Translations under genes and position numbers: made by a program
The notes under the pieces: model-generated
Told to the model about the DNA's origin: nothing
What the model saw: only the letters and a program-made list of their open reading frames with translations
Database searches by the model: none
Part shown: positions 42,292 through 51,725 of the stretch, piece by piece
Position numbering within the stretch: position 1 is the first letter of the stretch
Layout of the letters: each line of letters starts with the position of its first letter
Origin: an uncultured Mycolicibacterium sp.
GTDB taxonomy: Bacteria; Actinomycetota; Actinomycetes; Mycobacteriales; Mycobacteriaceae
Direction of reading: 5' to 3'
Assembly (NCBI RefSeq): GCF_937941905.1
Contig: NZ_CALDGS010000094.1
Location: 150,315 to 214,314, forward strand
DNA length: 64,000 nucleotides

Positions 42292-43794
42292 ATGGCTGAG
42301 CCCCTTGCGTCGGATTCCGCCGACGCCGCCGAACTCGCGCAGTTCGGCTACAAGCAGTCGCTGGAGCGGCACACCGGCAAGTTCGCGTCGTTCGCCGTGG
42401 CGTTCGCCTTCGTCTCGATCGCGACCGGCATCTTCACCACCTACGGGTCGGTGCTGTCGTCGTCGGGCCCGGTCGGCATCTGGACCTGGCCGATCGCGGT
42501 GGTCGGGCAGCTGGCGGTGGCGTTCGTGCTCGGCGCACTGGCCTCCCGCATCCCGGTGACCGGCTACTACTACCAGTGGATGTCGCGGCTGGCCAACCCG
42601 GTGCTGGGCTGGATCGTCGGCTGGATCTCGTTCGCGTTCCTGGCCATCAACGTCGTCGCGGTGGACTACACCATCGCCTCCACGATCCTGCCGGTGCTGC
42701 TGAACTACGAGGGCACCGCCAACATCGCCTGGGCGGTCACCGCCGGCGTGGTGTTCGTGCAGTTCCTGCTGGTGGCGCTGTCCACGCCGTGGGCCGAGCG
42801 GGTCAACAACGGCTTCGTCACCCTCGAACTGATCGGCATCGTCGCGCTGATCGTGCTGCTCGGCGTCGTCTCGGCGGTGCGCGGCGGGCTGAACCTGGAA
42901 AACCTGGCCAGCAAGGGCGCGGTGGCCCCCGAGGGGTTCTGGAGCTTCGGCGACCTCACCGCGGCCGGCCCGTGGATGCTCGGCTTCCTGCTCGGTGCGT
43001 TCACCATCGTCGGCTTCGAGTCGGCGGCCAACCTGGCCGAGGAGACCCACGACCCCGAGCGGGTGGTGCCGCGCGCCATGGTGCAGGCCGTCGTCGCCTC
43101 CGGTGTGCTGGGCTTCCTGTTCCTGGTCGCGGTGACCGTGGCGGCCGCCGACCCGGTCGCGCTGGCCGACTCGGCCACCCCGATCGCCGACGTCATCCAC
43201 TCCACGCTGGGTTCGGCGGTGGCCACCCTGCTGCTGCTGTTCGTGGTGCTGGCGATCTTCGCCTGCGGGCTGGTCATCATGATCACCGGGGTGCGGCTGA
43301 TCTGGGCGATGTCGCGCGACGAGCGCTTCCCCGGCTGGCAGCAGTGGAACCAGATCTCGCCGCGGTTCCACACCCCGTTCAAGGCCGCGCTGCTGTACCT
43401 GGTGCTCGCCGAGCTGATCCTGGCGGTGTTCTCGCACTCCGAGACCGCGCTCTACACCCTGTTCTCCGCGGCCACCCTGCTGCCGGCGGTGCTCTACGCC
43501 GCCGCCGTGGTGCTCTACCTGGTCAAGCGGAAGTCGTTGCCGCGCAACGGCAAATTCGACCTCGGCCGCTGGGAGGCGCCGATCCTGGTGGTCGCGGTGG
43601 TGTGGCTGGTGTTCGAACTGTCGCTGTTCCGCGACGCCAGCTTCGCCCAGGCCTGGGCATACGTGGCGGTGGCGCTGGCGATCGGCGCGGCCTACCTGGG
43701 CTACCTGCTGATCACCCGCAGCCGCGACGGGCTCACCATGCCGACGATGACCTCGATCGACGCCGAGCTCGGGGCCGGGACCGACAAGCACTGA
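42292..43794 (+). CDS. APC-family permease
   Basis: A 500-residue permease with about twelve membrane segments. APC features: FASFAVAFAFVSIATGIFTTYGS (TM1), FVLGALASRIPVTGYYYQWMSRLANPVLGW (TM3 region), the loop after TM6 FTIVGFESAANLAEETHDPERVVPRAM, and GVRLIWAMSRDERFPGW. The eukaryote-like GABA/choline permease subgroup shows the same YYYQW pattern. ATG 42292 is 6 bases after GGAGG. It is the first gene of the GntR-controlled operon and the likely importer of the compound phosphorylated by the next gene; an amine/amino-acid-type carrier with a sugar-type kinase is unusual. Confidence 0.92.
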   Translation: MAEPLASDSADAAELAQFGYKQSLERHTGKFASFAVAFAFVSIATGIFTTYGSVLSSSGPVGIWTWPIAVVGQLAVAFVLGALASRIPVTGYYYQWMSRLANPVLGWIVGWISFAFLAINVVAVDYTIASTILPVLLNYEGTANIAWAVTAGVVFVQFLLVALSTPWAERVNNGFVTLELIGIVALIVLLGVVSAVRGGLNLENLASKGAVAPEGFWSFGDLTAAGPWMLGFLLGAFTIVGFESAANLAEETHDPERVVPRAMVQAVVASGVLGFLFLVAVTVAAADPVALADSATPIADVIHSTLGSAVATLLLLFVVLAIFACGLVIMITGVRLIWAMSRDERFPGWQQWNQISPRFHTPFKAALLYLVLAELILAVFSHSETALYTLFSAATLLPAVLYAAAVVLYLVKRKSLPRNGKFDLGRWEAPILVVAVVWLVFELSLFRDASFAQAWAYVAVALAIGAAYLGYLLITRSRDGLTMPTMTSIDAELGAGTDKH

Positions 43795-43808
43795 GCCGAG
43801 GCACCGAC

Positions 43809-45251
43809 ATGACACACCTGCTGGCCATCGACCAGGGCACCTCGGGCACCAAGGCGGTCGTCGTCTCCTACGCCGACGGCGCCGCCCGGGTGCGCGCGGT
43901 CGCCGAGGTGCCGCTGCGGCCGGCGTACCTGCCCGGCGGCGGAGTCGAGCAGGATCCGGAGGCGCTCTACGACTCCGTCGTCACCGCCGGCCGCCGGGCC
44001 CTGGCCGAGGCCGGGGTGCCGGTGGCGGCGGTGGCGCTGGCCAACCAGGGCGAGACGGTGCTGGCCTGGGACCGCGCCACCGGCCGGCCGCTGACCGACG
44101 CCGTCGTCTGGCAGGACCGCCGCGCCGAGTCGGTGTGCGCCCCGCTCGCCGGGCACGCCGAGCTGGTGGCCCGGCGCACCGGCCTGGTGCTCGACCCGTA
44201 CTTCTCCGCGCCGAAGATGGCCTGGATCCGGGCCAACCTCACCCGCGCCGGGGTGGTCACCACCACCGACACCTGGCTGGTGCACCGGCTGTGCGGGGCG
44301 TTCGTCACCGACGCCGCCACCGCGAGCCGCTCGCTGCTGGTCGACCTGGACACCGCCGGGTGGGACGACGAGCTGGTGGCGCTGTTCGGCCTGGACGGCG
44401 AGGCGCTGCCGGAGATCGTCGCCAGCGACCGGATCGTCGGCACCACCGACGTGTTCGGCCCGACCCTGCCGCTGGCCGGGCTCATCGTCGACCAGCAGGC
44501 CGCGCTGCTGGCCGAGAGCTGCCTGGAGCCGGGATCGGCCAAGTGCACCTACGGCACCGGGGCGTTCCTGCTGGCCCAGCTCGGCGCCGACCCGGCCCGC
44601 TCGACGTCCGGGCTGACCACCTCGGTGGCCTGGCGGCTGCGCGACCGCACCGCGTACTGCATCGACGGGCAGGTCTACACCGCCGCCTCGGCGGTGCGGT
44701 GGGCGATCGACCTGGGGCTGGTGTCCTCGGCCGACCAGCTCGACGCGGTGGCCGCCGACGACAGCGCCGGGGTGCTGTGCGTGCCGGCGCTGGCCGGGCT
44801 GGCCGCGCCCTGGTGGGACAGCCGCGCCACCGCGTCGTTCTCCGGCATGACGCTTTCCAGTGGCCGGCCGGAGCTCGTGCGCGCCCTGCTGGAGGGCATC
44901 GCCGCGCAGGTCGCCGCGCTGGCCGACGCGGTCACCGCCGACATCGGCCGGCCACTGACCCGGCTGCGCGTCGACGGCGGGCTGACCCGCTCGGCGGTGC
45001 TCATGCAGGCCCAGGCCGACCTGGCCCGGGTGCCGGTCGACGTGTACCCGTCGCTGCACGCCACCGCCCTCGGCGCCGCGGCCTGCGCCCGGCTGGCGCT
45101 GGAGCCCGGCCTCGACCTCGGCGACGCGGTCGGGGGCTGGACGCCGCAGCACACCTACGAACCCCGGTGGTCCGACGACCGGGCCACCGACTACCTGCGC
45201 CGCTGGCGCGCCGCGGCGCGACATGCGCTGTCGGGGAAGGAGACATCGTGA
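43809..45251 (+). CDS. FGGY-family kinase, glycerol kinase-like
   Basis: A 480-residue sugar/polyol kinase. N-terminal phosphate motif LLAIDQGTSGTKAVV, ANQGETVLAWDRATGRPLTDAVVWQDRR (closely GlpK-like), GLVLDPYFSAPKMAWI, DTWLVHRLCGAF, ATP-side motif YGTGAFLL and LRVDGGLTRSAVLMQAQADL. It is closer to glycerol kinase than to xylulokinase. GlpK has Arg in the TNQRET motif where this protein has Gly (ANQGET), a hint that the substrate differs from glycerol. It follows the permease by 14 bases and overlaps the next gene by 4 (GTGA). Confidence 0.92.
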   Translation: MTHLLAIDQGTSGTKAVVVSYADGAARVRAVAEVPLRPAYLPGGGVEQDPEALYDSVVTAGRRALAEAGVPVAAVALANQGETVLAWDRATGRPLTDAVVWQDRRAESVCAPLAGHAELVARRTGLVLDPYFSAPKMAWIRANLTRAGVVTTTDTWLVHRLCGAFVTDAATASRSLLVDLDTAGWDDELVALFGLDGEALPEIVASDRIVGTTDVFGPTLPLAGLIVDQQAALLAESCLEPGSAKCTYGTGAFLLAQLGADPARSTSGLTTSVAWRLRDRTAYCIDGQVYTAASAVRWAIDLGLVSSADQLDAVAADDSAGVLCVPALAGLAAPWWDSRATASFSGMTLSSGRPELVRALLEGIAAQVAALADAVTADIGRPLTRLRVDGGLTRSAVLMQAQADLARVPVDVYPSLHATALGAAACARLALEPGLDLGDAVGGWTPQHTYEPRWSDDRATDYLRRWRAAARHALSGKETS

Positions 45252-46636
45252 ACGACACCGACGCCGTCAGTGACGTCGTGGTGATCGGCGCCGGCATCGT
45301 CGGCTCGGCGATCGCCCGGGAGCTGGCCGGCACCGAGCTGTCGGTCACCCTGCTCGAGGCCCGCGCCGACATCGGCGACGGCACCAGCAAGGCCAACACC
45401 GCCATCCTGCACACCGGGTTCGACGCCACCCCCGGCACCCTCGAATCCCGGCTGGTGGCACGGGGTTACGAACTGCTCGGCGACTACGCCGAACAGACCG
45501 GCATCCCGGTCGAGCGCACCGGCGCGCTGCTGGTGGCCTGGACCGACGAGGAGCGCGACGCGCTGCCGACGCTCAAGGCCAAGGCCGAGCGCAACGGCTA
45601 CACCGCCTGCGAGCTCGTCGACGCCGACGAGGTGTACCGCCGGGTGCCCGACCTCGGGCCCGGTGCGCTGGCCGGGCTGACCGTGCCCGGCGAGTCGATC
45701 ATCTGCACCTGGACCACCAACCTCGCGCTGGCCACCGACGCGGTGCTGCGCGGCGCCCGACTGCTGCGCGGCGCCCGGGTGACCGCCGTGCACCCCGGCG
45801 CCGACGGGCAGCCCACCACGCTGGAGACGACGGCCGGCCCGGTGCGGGGCCGCTGGATCGTCAACGCCGCCGGGCTGGGCGCCGACCACCTCGACGCCGC
45901 CTTCGGGTACCGACGCTTCACCGTCACCCCGCGCCGCGGCGAACTGCTGGTGTTCGACAAGCTGGCCCGGCCCAAGGTGCCGTGCATCGTGCTGGCGGTG
46001 CCCTCCTCGCGCGGTAAGGGCGTGCTGGTCAGCCCGACCATCTACGGCAACGTGATGGTCGGCCCCACCTCGGAGAACCTGCGCGACCGCGGCGCCACCG
46101 GCACCTCCGAGGACGGCCTGGAGTTCCTGCGGACCAAGGGCCGGGCGCTGATGCCGTCGCTGTTCGACGAGGAGATCACCGCCACCTACGCGGGGCTGCG
46201 GGCGGCCATCGACCACGACGACTACCTCATCGACGTCGACGCCGCGCAGCGCTACGTGCTGGTGGGCGGGATCCGCTCCACCGGGCTCACCTCCGGCATG
46301 GCGATCGGCGAGTACGTGCGCGGGCTGCTGGCCGAGGCGGGGCTGGACGTCGCCGAGCGCGACGGGCTGCCCGCCCCGCCGCGGATGCCCAATCTCGGTG
46401 AGGCCGCGCTGCGTCCGTACCAGGACGCCGAGCGCGTCGCGGCCGATCCGGAGTACGGCCGGATCGTGTGTTTCTGCGAGCGGGTGACCGCCGGGGAGCT
46501 GCGCGACGCGTTCGCCTCCCCGGTGCCGCCGTGCGACCTGTCCGGGCTGCGCCGGCGCACCCGGGTGATGAACGGACGCTGCCAGGGCTTCTTCTGCGGT
46601 GCCCGGGTCCGTGCCCTGCTGGAGGCGAACCGATGA
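45248..46636 (+). CDS. GlpA-like FAD dehydrogenase with C-terminal BFD-type [2Fe-2S] domain
   Basis: A 462-residue flavoprotein: VVVIGAGIVGSAIAREL (FAD site, about 9-25), DGTSKANTAILHTGFDATPGTLE typical of glycerol-3-phosphate dehydrogenases of the GlpA/GlpO type, LVGGIRSTGLTSGMAIGEYV near 340-360, and a C-terminal BFD-like module with cysteines in CFCERVTAGEL and GRCQGFFC. It should oxidise the phosphorylated product of the neighbouring kinase and pass electrons through the cluster. Starts GTG 45248, overlapping the kinase stop; its own stop overlaps the next ATG by 4 bases. Confidence 0.9.
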   Translation: MNDTDAVSDVVVIGAGIVGSAIARELAGTELSVTLLEARADIGDGTSKANTAILHTGFDATPGTLESRLVARGYELLGDYAEQTGIPVERTGALLVAWTDEERDALPTLKAKAERNGYTACELVDADEVYRRVPDLGPGALAGLTVPGESIICTWTTNLALATDAVLRGARLLRGARVTAVHPGADGQPTTLETTAGPVRGRWIVNAAGLGADHLDAAFGYRRFTVTPRRGELLVFDKLARPKVPCIVLAVPSSRGKGVLVSPTIYGNVMVGPTSENLRDRGATGTSEDGLEFLRTKGRALMPSLFDEEITATYAGLRAAIDHDDYLIDVDAAQRYVLVGGIRSTGLTSGMAIGEYVRGLLAEAGLDVAERDGLPAPPRMPNLGEAALRPYQDAERVAADPEYGRIVCFCERVTAGELRDAFASPVPPCDLSGLRRRTRVMNGRCQGFFCGARVRALLEANR

Positions 46637-47874
46637 GCACGCAACATGTTTCGGTGGCGATCATCGGCGGCGGCCCGTCCGGGCTGACCGCCGCGGCCGC
46701 GCTCGCACCGGTGGTCGGCGGCGAGGTGCTGGTGCTGGAGCGGGAACCGCAGACCGGCGGGATTCCGCGGCACAGCGATCATCCCGGCTACGGTGTGCGG
46801 GACCTGCGCCGGTTCGTCTCCGGGCCGCAGTACGCCCGCCGGCTCACCGCGCTGGCCGCCGACGCCGGCGCCACGCTGGAGACCGAGGCGATGGTGACCG
46901 GTTGGGCCGGCGAGCGCAGCCTGCAGGTGACCTCGCCGCGCGGGGTGCGCACCGTGACCGCCGACGCGGTGGTGCTGGCCACCGGGGCGCGGGAGCGGCC
47001 GCGGCCGGCGCGACTGGTGCCCGGCGACCGGGTCGACGGCGTGTACACCACCGGGCAGCTGCAGAATCTCGTGCACCTGCACCACCTTCCGGTGGGCCGG
47101 CGGGCCGTGGTGGTGGGTGCCGAGCTGGTGAGCTGGTCGGCGGTGATGACGCTGCGCGAGGCCGGCTGCGCCACCGTGGCGATGGTCAGCGGTTACCCGC
47201 GGGCGGAGGCCTACACGGCCTTCCGAGTTCCGGGCCGCGCCCTGCTGGACGGGCCGGTGCTGACCCGCAGCCGGGTGGTCGGCATCCACGGCAAGGGCCG
47301 GGTGCGCGCGGTGACCGTGGCCCACCTCGACACCGGTGCGCGCACCGTGATCGACTGCGACACCGTGGTGTTCACCGGCGACTGGATTCCCGACCACGAG
47401 CTGGCCCGCACCGGCGGGCTGGCGATGGACCCCGCGACCCGCGGCCCGCTGGTGGACGCCGCGCTGCGCACCAGCGCGCCCGGGGTGTTCGCGGCCGGCA
47501 ACCTGCTGCACCCGGTCGACACCGCCGACAACGCCGCGCTGGACGGCCGGCACGTCGCCGCCGCGGTGCGGCACTGGCTGGACCGGCGGTTCCAGCCGGC
47601 CCCGACGGTGCGGATCCGCGCCGCGGCCCCGTTCCGGTGGGTCGCCCCGCAGCTGGTCGCCGGGGACGCGGTGGCCGCGCCGCGCGGCAACCTGGTGCTG
47701 TGGGCCGACGAGTACCGCCGGTTCCCGAGGCTGCGGGCGGTGCAGGACGGCCGGACCGTCGGCACCGCGCGCACCGCCTGGCCGGTCGCGCCGGGCCGGG
47801 TGTACCGGGCGCCGTGGTCGCTGGTGGCCGGGGCCGACCCGGCCGGCGGCGACGTGGTGATCGAACTGGCGTAG
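46633..47874 (+). CDS. NAD(P)/FAD-dependent oxidoreductase, partner of the GlpA-like subunit
   Basis: A 413-residue pyridine-nucleotide-disulphide-type flavoprotein: FAD site AIIGGGPSGLTAAAAL, second dinucleotide motif RRAVVVGAELVSWSAVMTL (glycine pattern weakened: GAELVSW), and FAD-binding ALRTSAPGVFAAGNLLHP. There is no CxxxxC redox pair. Residues from about 320 to 413 form an extra C-terminal region of unknown role. Such a subunit follows GlpA-like genes in Thermotoga-type clusters (from memory), usually with a small DUF1667 subunit, not seen here. It likely links the dehydrogenase to NAD(H) or a quinone carrier. Confidence 0.88.
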   Translation: MSTQHVSVAIIGGGPSGLTAAAALAPVVGGEVLVLEREPQTGGIPRHSDHPGYGVRDLRRFVSGPQYARRLTALAADAGATLETEAMVTGWAGERSLQVTSPRGVRTVTADAVVLATGARERPRPARLVPGDRVDGVYTTGQLQNLVHLHHLPVGRRAVVVGAELVSWSAVMTLREAGCATVAMVSGYPRAEAYTAFRVPGRALLDGPVLTRSRVVGIHGKGRVRAVTVAHLDTGARTVIDCDTVVFTGDWIPDHELARTGGLAMDPATRGPLVDAALRTSAPGVFAAGNLLHPVDTADNAALDGRHVAAAVRHWLDRRFQPAPTVRIRAAAPFRWVAPQLVAGDAVAAPRGNLVLWADEYRRFPRLRAVQDGRTVGTARTAWPVAPGRVYRAPWSLVAGADPAGGDVVIELA

Positions 47875-47897
47875 CCGGCCCCCGGGCCCTCCCCTGC

Positions 47898-47964
47898 CTC
47901 CGCGAGCAGCCGCGTAGCCCCTTGTACCGCGCGAAACAGGGGGTGTGCGCGGCTGCTCGCGGAG
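47898..47964. terminator. Long 17-bp perfect inverted repeat, terminator/repeat element
   Basis: Arms CTCCGCGAGCAGCCGCG (47898-47914) and its exact complement (47948-47964) enclose CCCCTTGT...ACAGGGGG, which can extend the stem. It sits between convergent genes and can terminate both. The CCGCGAGCAG-CGC core also occurs, as a single arm (CCCGCGAGCAGACGC), at about 28174-28188, suggesting a dispersed intergenic family. Confidence 0.7.
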
Positions 47965-47979
47965 AAAAGGGGCGAGGTG

Positions 47980-49428
47980 CTACACCGGCAGCAGGCCGTC
48001 GATGACGGCGGCGAGTTGTCTGGCCGAGCGGCACTCGTGCATGGTGATCACCTCGGCGTACTTCGGGGCCGCCGAATCCCCACTGCCCCAGAGGTGTTTC
48101 GGCTCCGGATTGAGCCAGTGCGCGTGTCGGCTGGCGTTGACCATGTGCGCGAGCAGCTCGGTCTCCGGGTTGCGGTAGTTGTTGCGGCCGTCGCCGAGCA
48201 CGAGCAGCGAGCTGCGCGGCGAGAGCACCTCGGGGAACTTGTTCAGAAACGACACGAACGCGTGCCCGTAGTCGGAGTGCCCGTCGCGGGTGTAGACCTG
48301 CGCCTCGCGGGTGATGCGCTGGATGGCCACCGCCAGGTCGGCGTCGGGGCCGAACAGCTCGGTCACCTCGTCGGTGGTGTCGATGAAGGCGAACACGCGC
48401 ACCCGGGAGAACTGCCGGCGCAGCGCGTGCACCAGCAGCAGGGTGAAGTGGCTGAACCCGGCCACCGAACCGGACACGTCGCACAGCACCACCAGCTCCG
48501 GGCGGGCCGGCCGGGGTTTCTTGAGCACCACGTCGATCGGCACCCCGCCGGTCGACATCGAGCGGCGCAGCGTCTTGCGCAGGTCGATCTGGCCGGCCCG
48601 GGACCGGCGCCGGCGGGCGGCCAGCCGGGTGGCCAGGGTGCGGGCCAGCGGGGCCACCACCCGTTGCATCTGGCGCAGCTGGTCGGCCGAGGCGCGCAGG
48701 AACTCGACGTTCTCGGCCAGCTGCGGCACCCCGTAGGTCTGCACGTGCGCCCGGCCGAGCTGCTCGGCGGTGCGCCGCTTGGTCTCCGCCTCGACCATCT
48801 TGCGCAGCTGCAGGATGCGCTGGGCGGCAGTCGCTTTGGCGATCTGCTCCTGGGTCGGGGTGGGGTGGTCGCCGTACCCGGCGAGCAGCCCGGCCAGCAG
48901 CCTGCCCTCGAGGTCGTCGAGGTTCATCGCGCGCAGCGCCTGATACGACGAGTACGACGGGCCGCGGGCGGTGCTGTACTTGCCGTAGGCCTCCACGATC
49001 CGGGCCACCAGTTGCAGCATCCGCTCGTCGGCCTCGGCCAGCTCCGGGTTGTCGGCCATCAGCTGCAGCAGCATGCCGCGCAGCATCTCGATGTCCTCCG
49101 GCGGCAGGCCCGGATCCTGCTGCCCGGCGTCGTCGCCGTCGTCGGGCAGCACGGTGCGGTCCCCGAGCGCGGCCGGGAAGAACAGGTCGAACAGCGCGTC
49201 GTAGGTGTCACGGTGCTCGGGCCGGCGCAGCACCGCGCACGCGATGCCCTCGCGCAGCGCGGACCGGTCGGCCAGCCCCAGCGTGGCCATCACCCGCCCG
49301 GCATCCACCGTCTCCGACGGACCGACCGAGATCCCCTGGGCGCGAAGTGCTTCGACGAACTCCACCAGGTGACCGGGGAGGCCGTGCGGGGCCAGCGGCT
49401 GGGGCGGACGGGTGCGTCGGGCGGTCAT
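47980..49428 (-). CDS. VWA-domain CoxE-like protein
   Basis: A 482-residue protein with a C-terminal von Willebrand A fold: MIDAS motif CDVSGSVAGFS (about 340), then the Thr/Asp blocks IDTTDEV and LGDGRNNY. The N-terminal 330 residues are helical, with an acidic patch DDGDDAGQQDPG. VWA/CoxE proteins work with a MoxR AAA+ ATPase, encoded 13 bases upstream, to insert metals or remodel protein complexes; the client is unknown. Equivalent to Rv2425c by order. Confidence 0.92.
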   Translation of the reverse strand: MTARRTRPPQPLAPHGLPGHLVEFVEALRAQGISVGPSETVDAGRVMATLGLADRSALREGIACAVLRRPEHRDTYDALFDLFFPAALGDRTVLPDDGDDAGQQDPGLPPEDIEMLRGMLLQLMADNPELAEADERMLQLVARIVEAYGKYSTARGPSYSSYQALRAMNLDDLEGRLLAGLLAGYGDHPTPTQEQIAKATAAQRILQLRKMVEAETKRRTAEQLGRAHVQTYGVPQLAENVEFLRASADQLRQMQRVVAPLARTLATRLAARRRRSRAGQIDLRKTLRRSMSTGGVPIDVVLKKPRPARPELVVLCDVSGSVAGFSHFTLLLVHALRRQFSRVRVFAFIDTTDEVTELFGPDADLAVAIQRITREAQVYTRDGHSDYGHAFVSFLNKFPEVLSPRSSLLVLGDGRNNYRNPETELLAHMVNASRHAHWLNPEPKHLWGSGDSAAPKYAEVITMHECRSARQLAAVIDGLLPV

Positions 49429-49441
49429 CGGTGCGGCCCCC

Positions 49442-50317
49442 TCAGTTGAGCCGGAGCTCCCCGGCGGCCCGCTCCTGGTCGGAGCGGTGTTTGAGCACCA
49501 CCCCGAGCGTGTCGGCGATGGCCTGGTCGTCGATGGTGTCCATGCCCAGCGCCAGTACGGTGCGGCCCCAGTCGATGGTCTCGGCCACCGACGGCAGCTT
49601 CTTGAGCTGCATGCCGCGCAGCACGTTGACGATCTTGACGATCTCCTCGGCGAGCCGCTCGGGCAGCTCCGGGACCCGCGACAGCAGAATGCGCCGCTCC
49701 AGCGCCGGATCCGGGAAGTCGATGTGCAGGAACAGGCAGCGGCGCTTGAGCGCCTCGGACAGCTCCCGGGTGGCGTTGGAGGTGAGCACCACGAACGGCC
49801 GCCGCTCGGCGGTGATGGTGCCGAGTTCGGGCACCGTGACCGCGAAGTCGGACAGCACCTCCAGCAGCAGACCCTCGATCTCGATGTCGGCCTTGTCGGT
49901 CTCGTCGATGAGCAGCACCGTCGGTTCGGTGCGCCGGATGGCGGTCAGCAGCGGCCGGGCGAGCAGGAACTCCTCGCTGAACACGTCGGTCCTGGTCTGC
50001 TCCCAGTCCCCGCTGCCGGCCTGGATGCGCAGGATCTGCTTGGCGTGGTTCCACTCGTAGAGCGCGCGGGCCTCGTCCACGCCCTCGTAGCACTGCAGCC
50101 GGACCAGTCCGGAGCCGGTGGCCTGGGCCACCGCGCGGGCCAGCTCGGTCTTGCCGACCCCGGCCGGCCCCTCCACCAGCAGCGGCTTGCCCAACCGGTC
50201 GGCGAGGAAGACCGCGGTGGCGGTGGCTTTGTCGGCGAGGTAACCGGTTTCGGCCAGACGCCGGGTGACGTCGTCGATGTCGGCGAACAGCGGCGCGGGG
50301 CGGGCGGGGACGCTCAC
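49442..50317 (-). CDS. MoxR-family AAA+ ATPase
   Basis: A 291-residue ATPase: Walker A VEGPAGVGKTELA (about 46-58), Walker B VLLIDETDKAD, sensor 1 VLTSNATRELSEALKRRCLFL with the arginine finger region, and a C-terminal lid. GTG 50317 is the start. It partners the VWA protein downstream and follows proA by 19 bases, the same order as Rv2427c-Rv2425c. Confidence 0.94.
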   Translation of the reverse strand: MSVPARPAPLFADIDDVTRRLAETGYLADKATATAVFLADRLGKPLLVEGPAGVGKTELARAVAQATGSGLVRLQCYEGVDEARALYEWNHAKQILRIQAGSGDWEQTRTDVFSEEFLLARPLLTAIRRTEPTVLLIDETDKADIEIEGLLLEVLSDFAVTVPELGTITAERRPFVVLTSNATRELSEALKRRCLFLHIDFPDPALERRILLSRVPELPERLAEEIVKIVNVLRGMQLKKLPSVAETIDWGRTVLALGMDTIDDQAIADTLGVVLKHRSDQERAAGELRLN

Positions 50318-50336
50318 GAACAGGCTCCTTGACTCG

Positions 50337-51584
50337 TCAGGCCGGCCTGGTCTGGCCGTTGCCCCACACGATCCACTTCGTGGAGGTGAGCTCGGGCAGA
50401 CCCATCGGGCCGCGGGCGTGCAGCTTCTGGGTGGAGATGCCGATCTCGGCGCCGAAACCGAACTGCTCGCCGTCGGTGAACGCGGTCGACGCGTTGACCA
50501 TCACCGCCGCGGCGTCCACCTCGGCGGTGAAGCGCTGGGCCGCGGCCAGATCGGTGGTGACGATGGCCTCGGTGTGGCCGGTGCCGTAGGTGTTGATGTG
50601 CGCGATCGCCGCGTCGAGATCGTCGACCACGGCCAGCGCGATCTCCATCGCCAGGAACTCGGTGCGCAGCAGTTCCTCCGACGGGTTCTCGTGCACGGTG
50701 ACCCCGGCGGCCTGCAGCGCCCCGCGCAGCCGCGGCAGCGCGGTGTCGGCGATGGCGGCGTCGATGAGCAGCGACTCGGCGGCGTTGCACACGCTGGGCC
50801 GGCGGGTCTTGGCGTTGAGCAGGATGGTCTCGGCCATGTCCAGGTCGGCCGCCGCGTGCACGTAGACGTGGCAGTTGCCGACGCCGGTCTCGATGGTGGG
50901 CACCTGGGCCTCGCGCACCACGGTGTCGATCAGCCCGGCGCCGCCGCGCGGGATCACCACGTCGACCAGCCCGCGGGCCTGGATGAGGTGGGTGACGCTG
51001 GCGCGGTCGTGGCTGGGCAGCAGCTGCACCGCGTCGGGGTCGAGGCCCTGGCCGGCCAGCGCGTCGCGCAGCACCTCGACCAGGGCGGCGTTGGAGCGCG
51101 CCGCCGAGGAGCTGCCGCGCAGCAGCACCGCGTTGCCGGACTTCAGGGTGAGCCCGAAGGCGTCGACGGTGACGTTGGGCCGCCCCTCGTAGACGATCCC
51201 GACCACCCCGAGCGGCACCCGCTGCTCGCGCAGCTGCAGCCCGTTGGGCAGGGTGCGCCCGCGCAGCACCTCGCCGACCGGATCCGGCAGGGCGGCGACC
51301 TGGCGCAGCCCGTCGGCGATGCCCTCCACCCGCCGCGGGTTCAGCGCGAGCCGGTCGAGCATGTGCGCCGGGGTGCCGGTGCCGCGCGCGGCGTCGAGGT
51401 CCTCGGTGTTGGCGAACAGGATGTCGTCGGTGTTGGCCAGCAGCGCGTCGGCCGCGGCGTGCAGGGCCCGGTTCTTGATCTCGGTGCTCAACGTGGCCAG
51501 CGAGCGGGACGCCGCACGCGCCCGGCGGGCGGCGTCGTGGACCTGCCGGCGCAGATCGACATCGGTAGGGGCGTGCACACTCAT
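50337..51584 (-). CDS. proA: Gamma-glutamyl phosphate reductase
   Basis: A 415-residue ALDH-fold enzyme that reduces glutamyl-5-phosphate to glutamate semialdehyde in proline synthesis. Blocks: GVVGIVYEGRPNVTVDAFGLTLKSGNAVLLRG, VDVVIPRGGAGLI, catalytic Cys in KTRRPSVCNAAESLLI, and the C-terminal DGEQFGFGAEIGISTQKLHARGPMGL. ATG 51584 gives the family length; the frame to 51638 is shadow. proB, for the preceding step, is at 57.4 kb. Confidence 0.97.
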   Translation of the reverse strand: MSVHAPTDVDLRRQVHDAARRARAASRSLATLSTEIKNRALHAAADALLANTDDILFANTEDLDAARGTGTPAHMLDRLALNPRRVEGIADGLRQVAALPDPVGEVLRGRTLPNGLQLREQRVPLGVVGIVYEGRPNVTVDAFGLTLKSGNAVLLRGSSSAARSNAALVEVLRDALAGQGLDPDAVQLLPSHDRASVTHLIQARGLVDVVIPRGGAGLIDTVVREAQVPTIETGVGNCHVYVHAAADLDMAETILLNAKTRRPSVCNAAESLLIDAAIADTALPRLRGALQAAGVTVHENPSEELLRTEFLAMEIALAVVDDLDAAIAHINTYGTGHTEAIVTTDLAAAQRFTAEVDAAAVMVNASTAFTDGEQFGFGAEIGISTQKLHARGPMGLPELTSTKWIVWGNGQTRPA

Positions 51585-51725
51585 CAGCCCAGCGTATCGG
51601 GTGCTCGACCGGGCGGTCGGGCAAGGGTCCCGGCGCACCCGGCAGCGGCGTGGACGGCGCGACCGCGACCAGGCGACTTACAGTAAGGCCGTCGGCACTG
51701 CCGTCGCGAGCCGGTGAGGAGGGCC

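Noticed and set aside
41401..43815. 804-residue minus-strand frame joining gntR to an upstream extension
   Set aside because: The extension beyond 42171 is antisense to the permease gene and is His/Gln/Arg-rich nonsense; only the GntR part is real.
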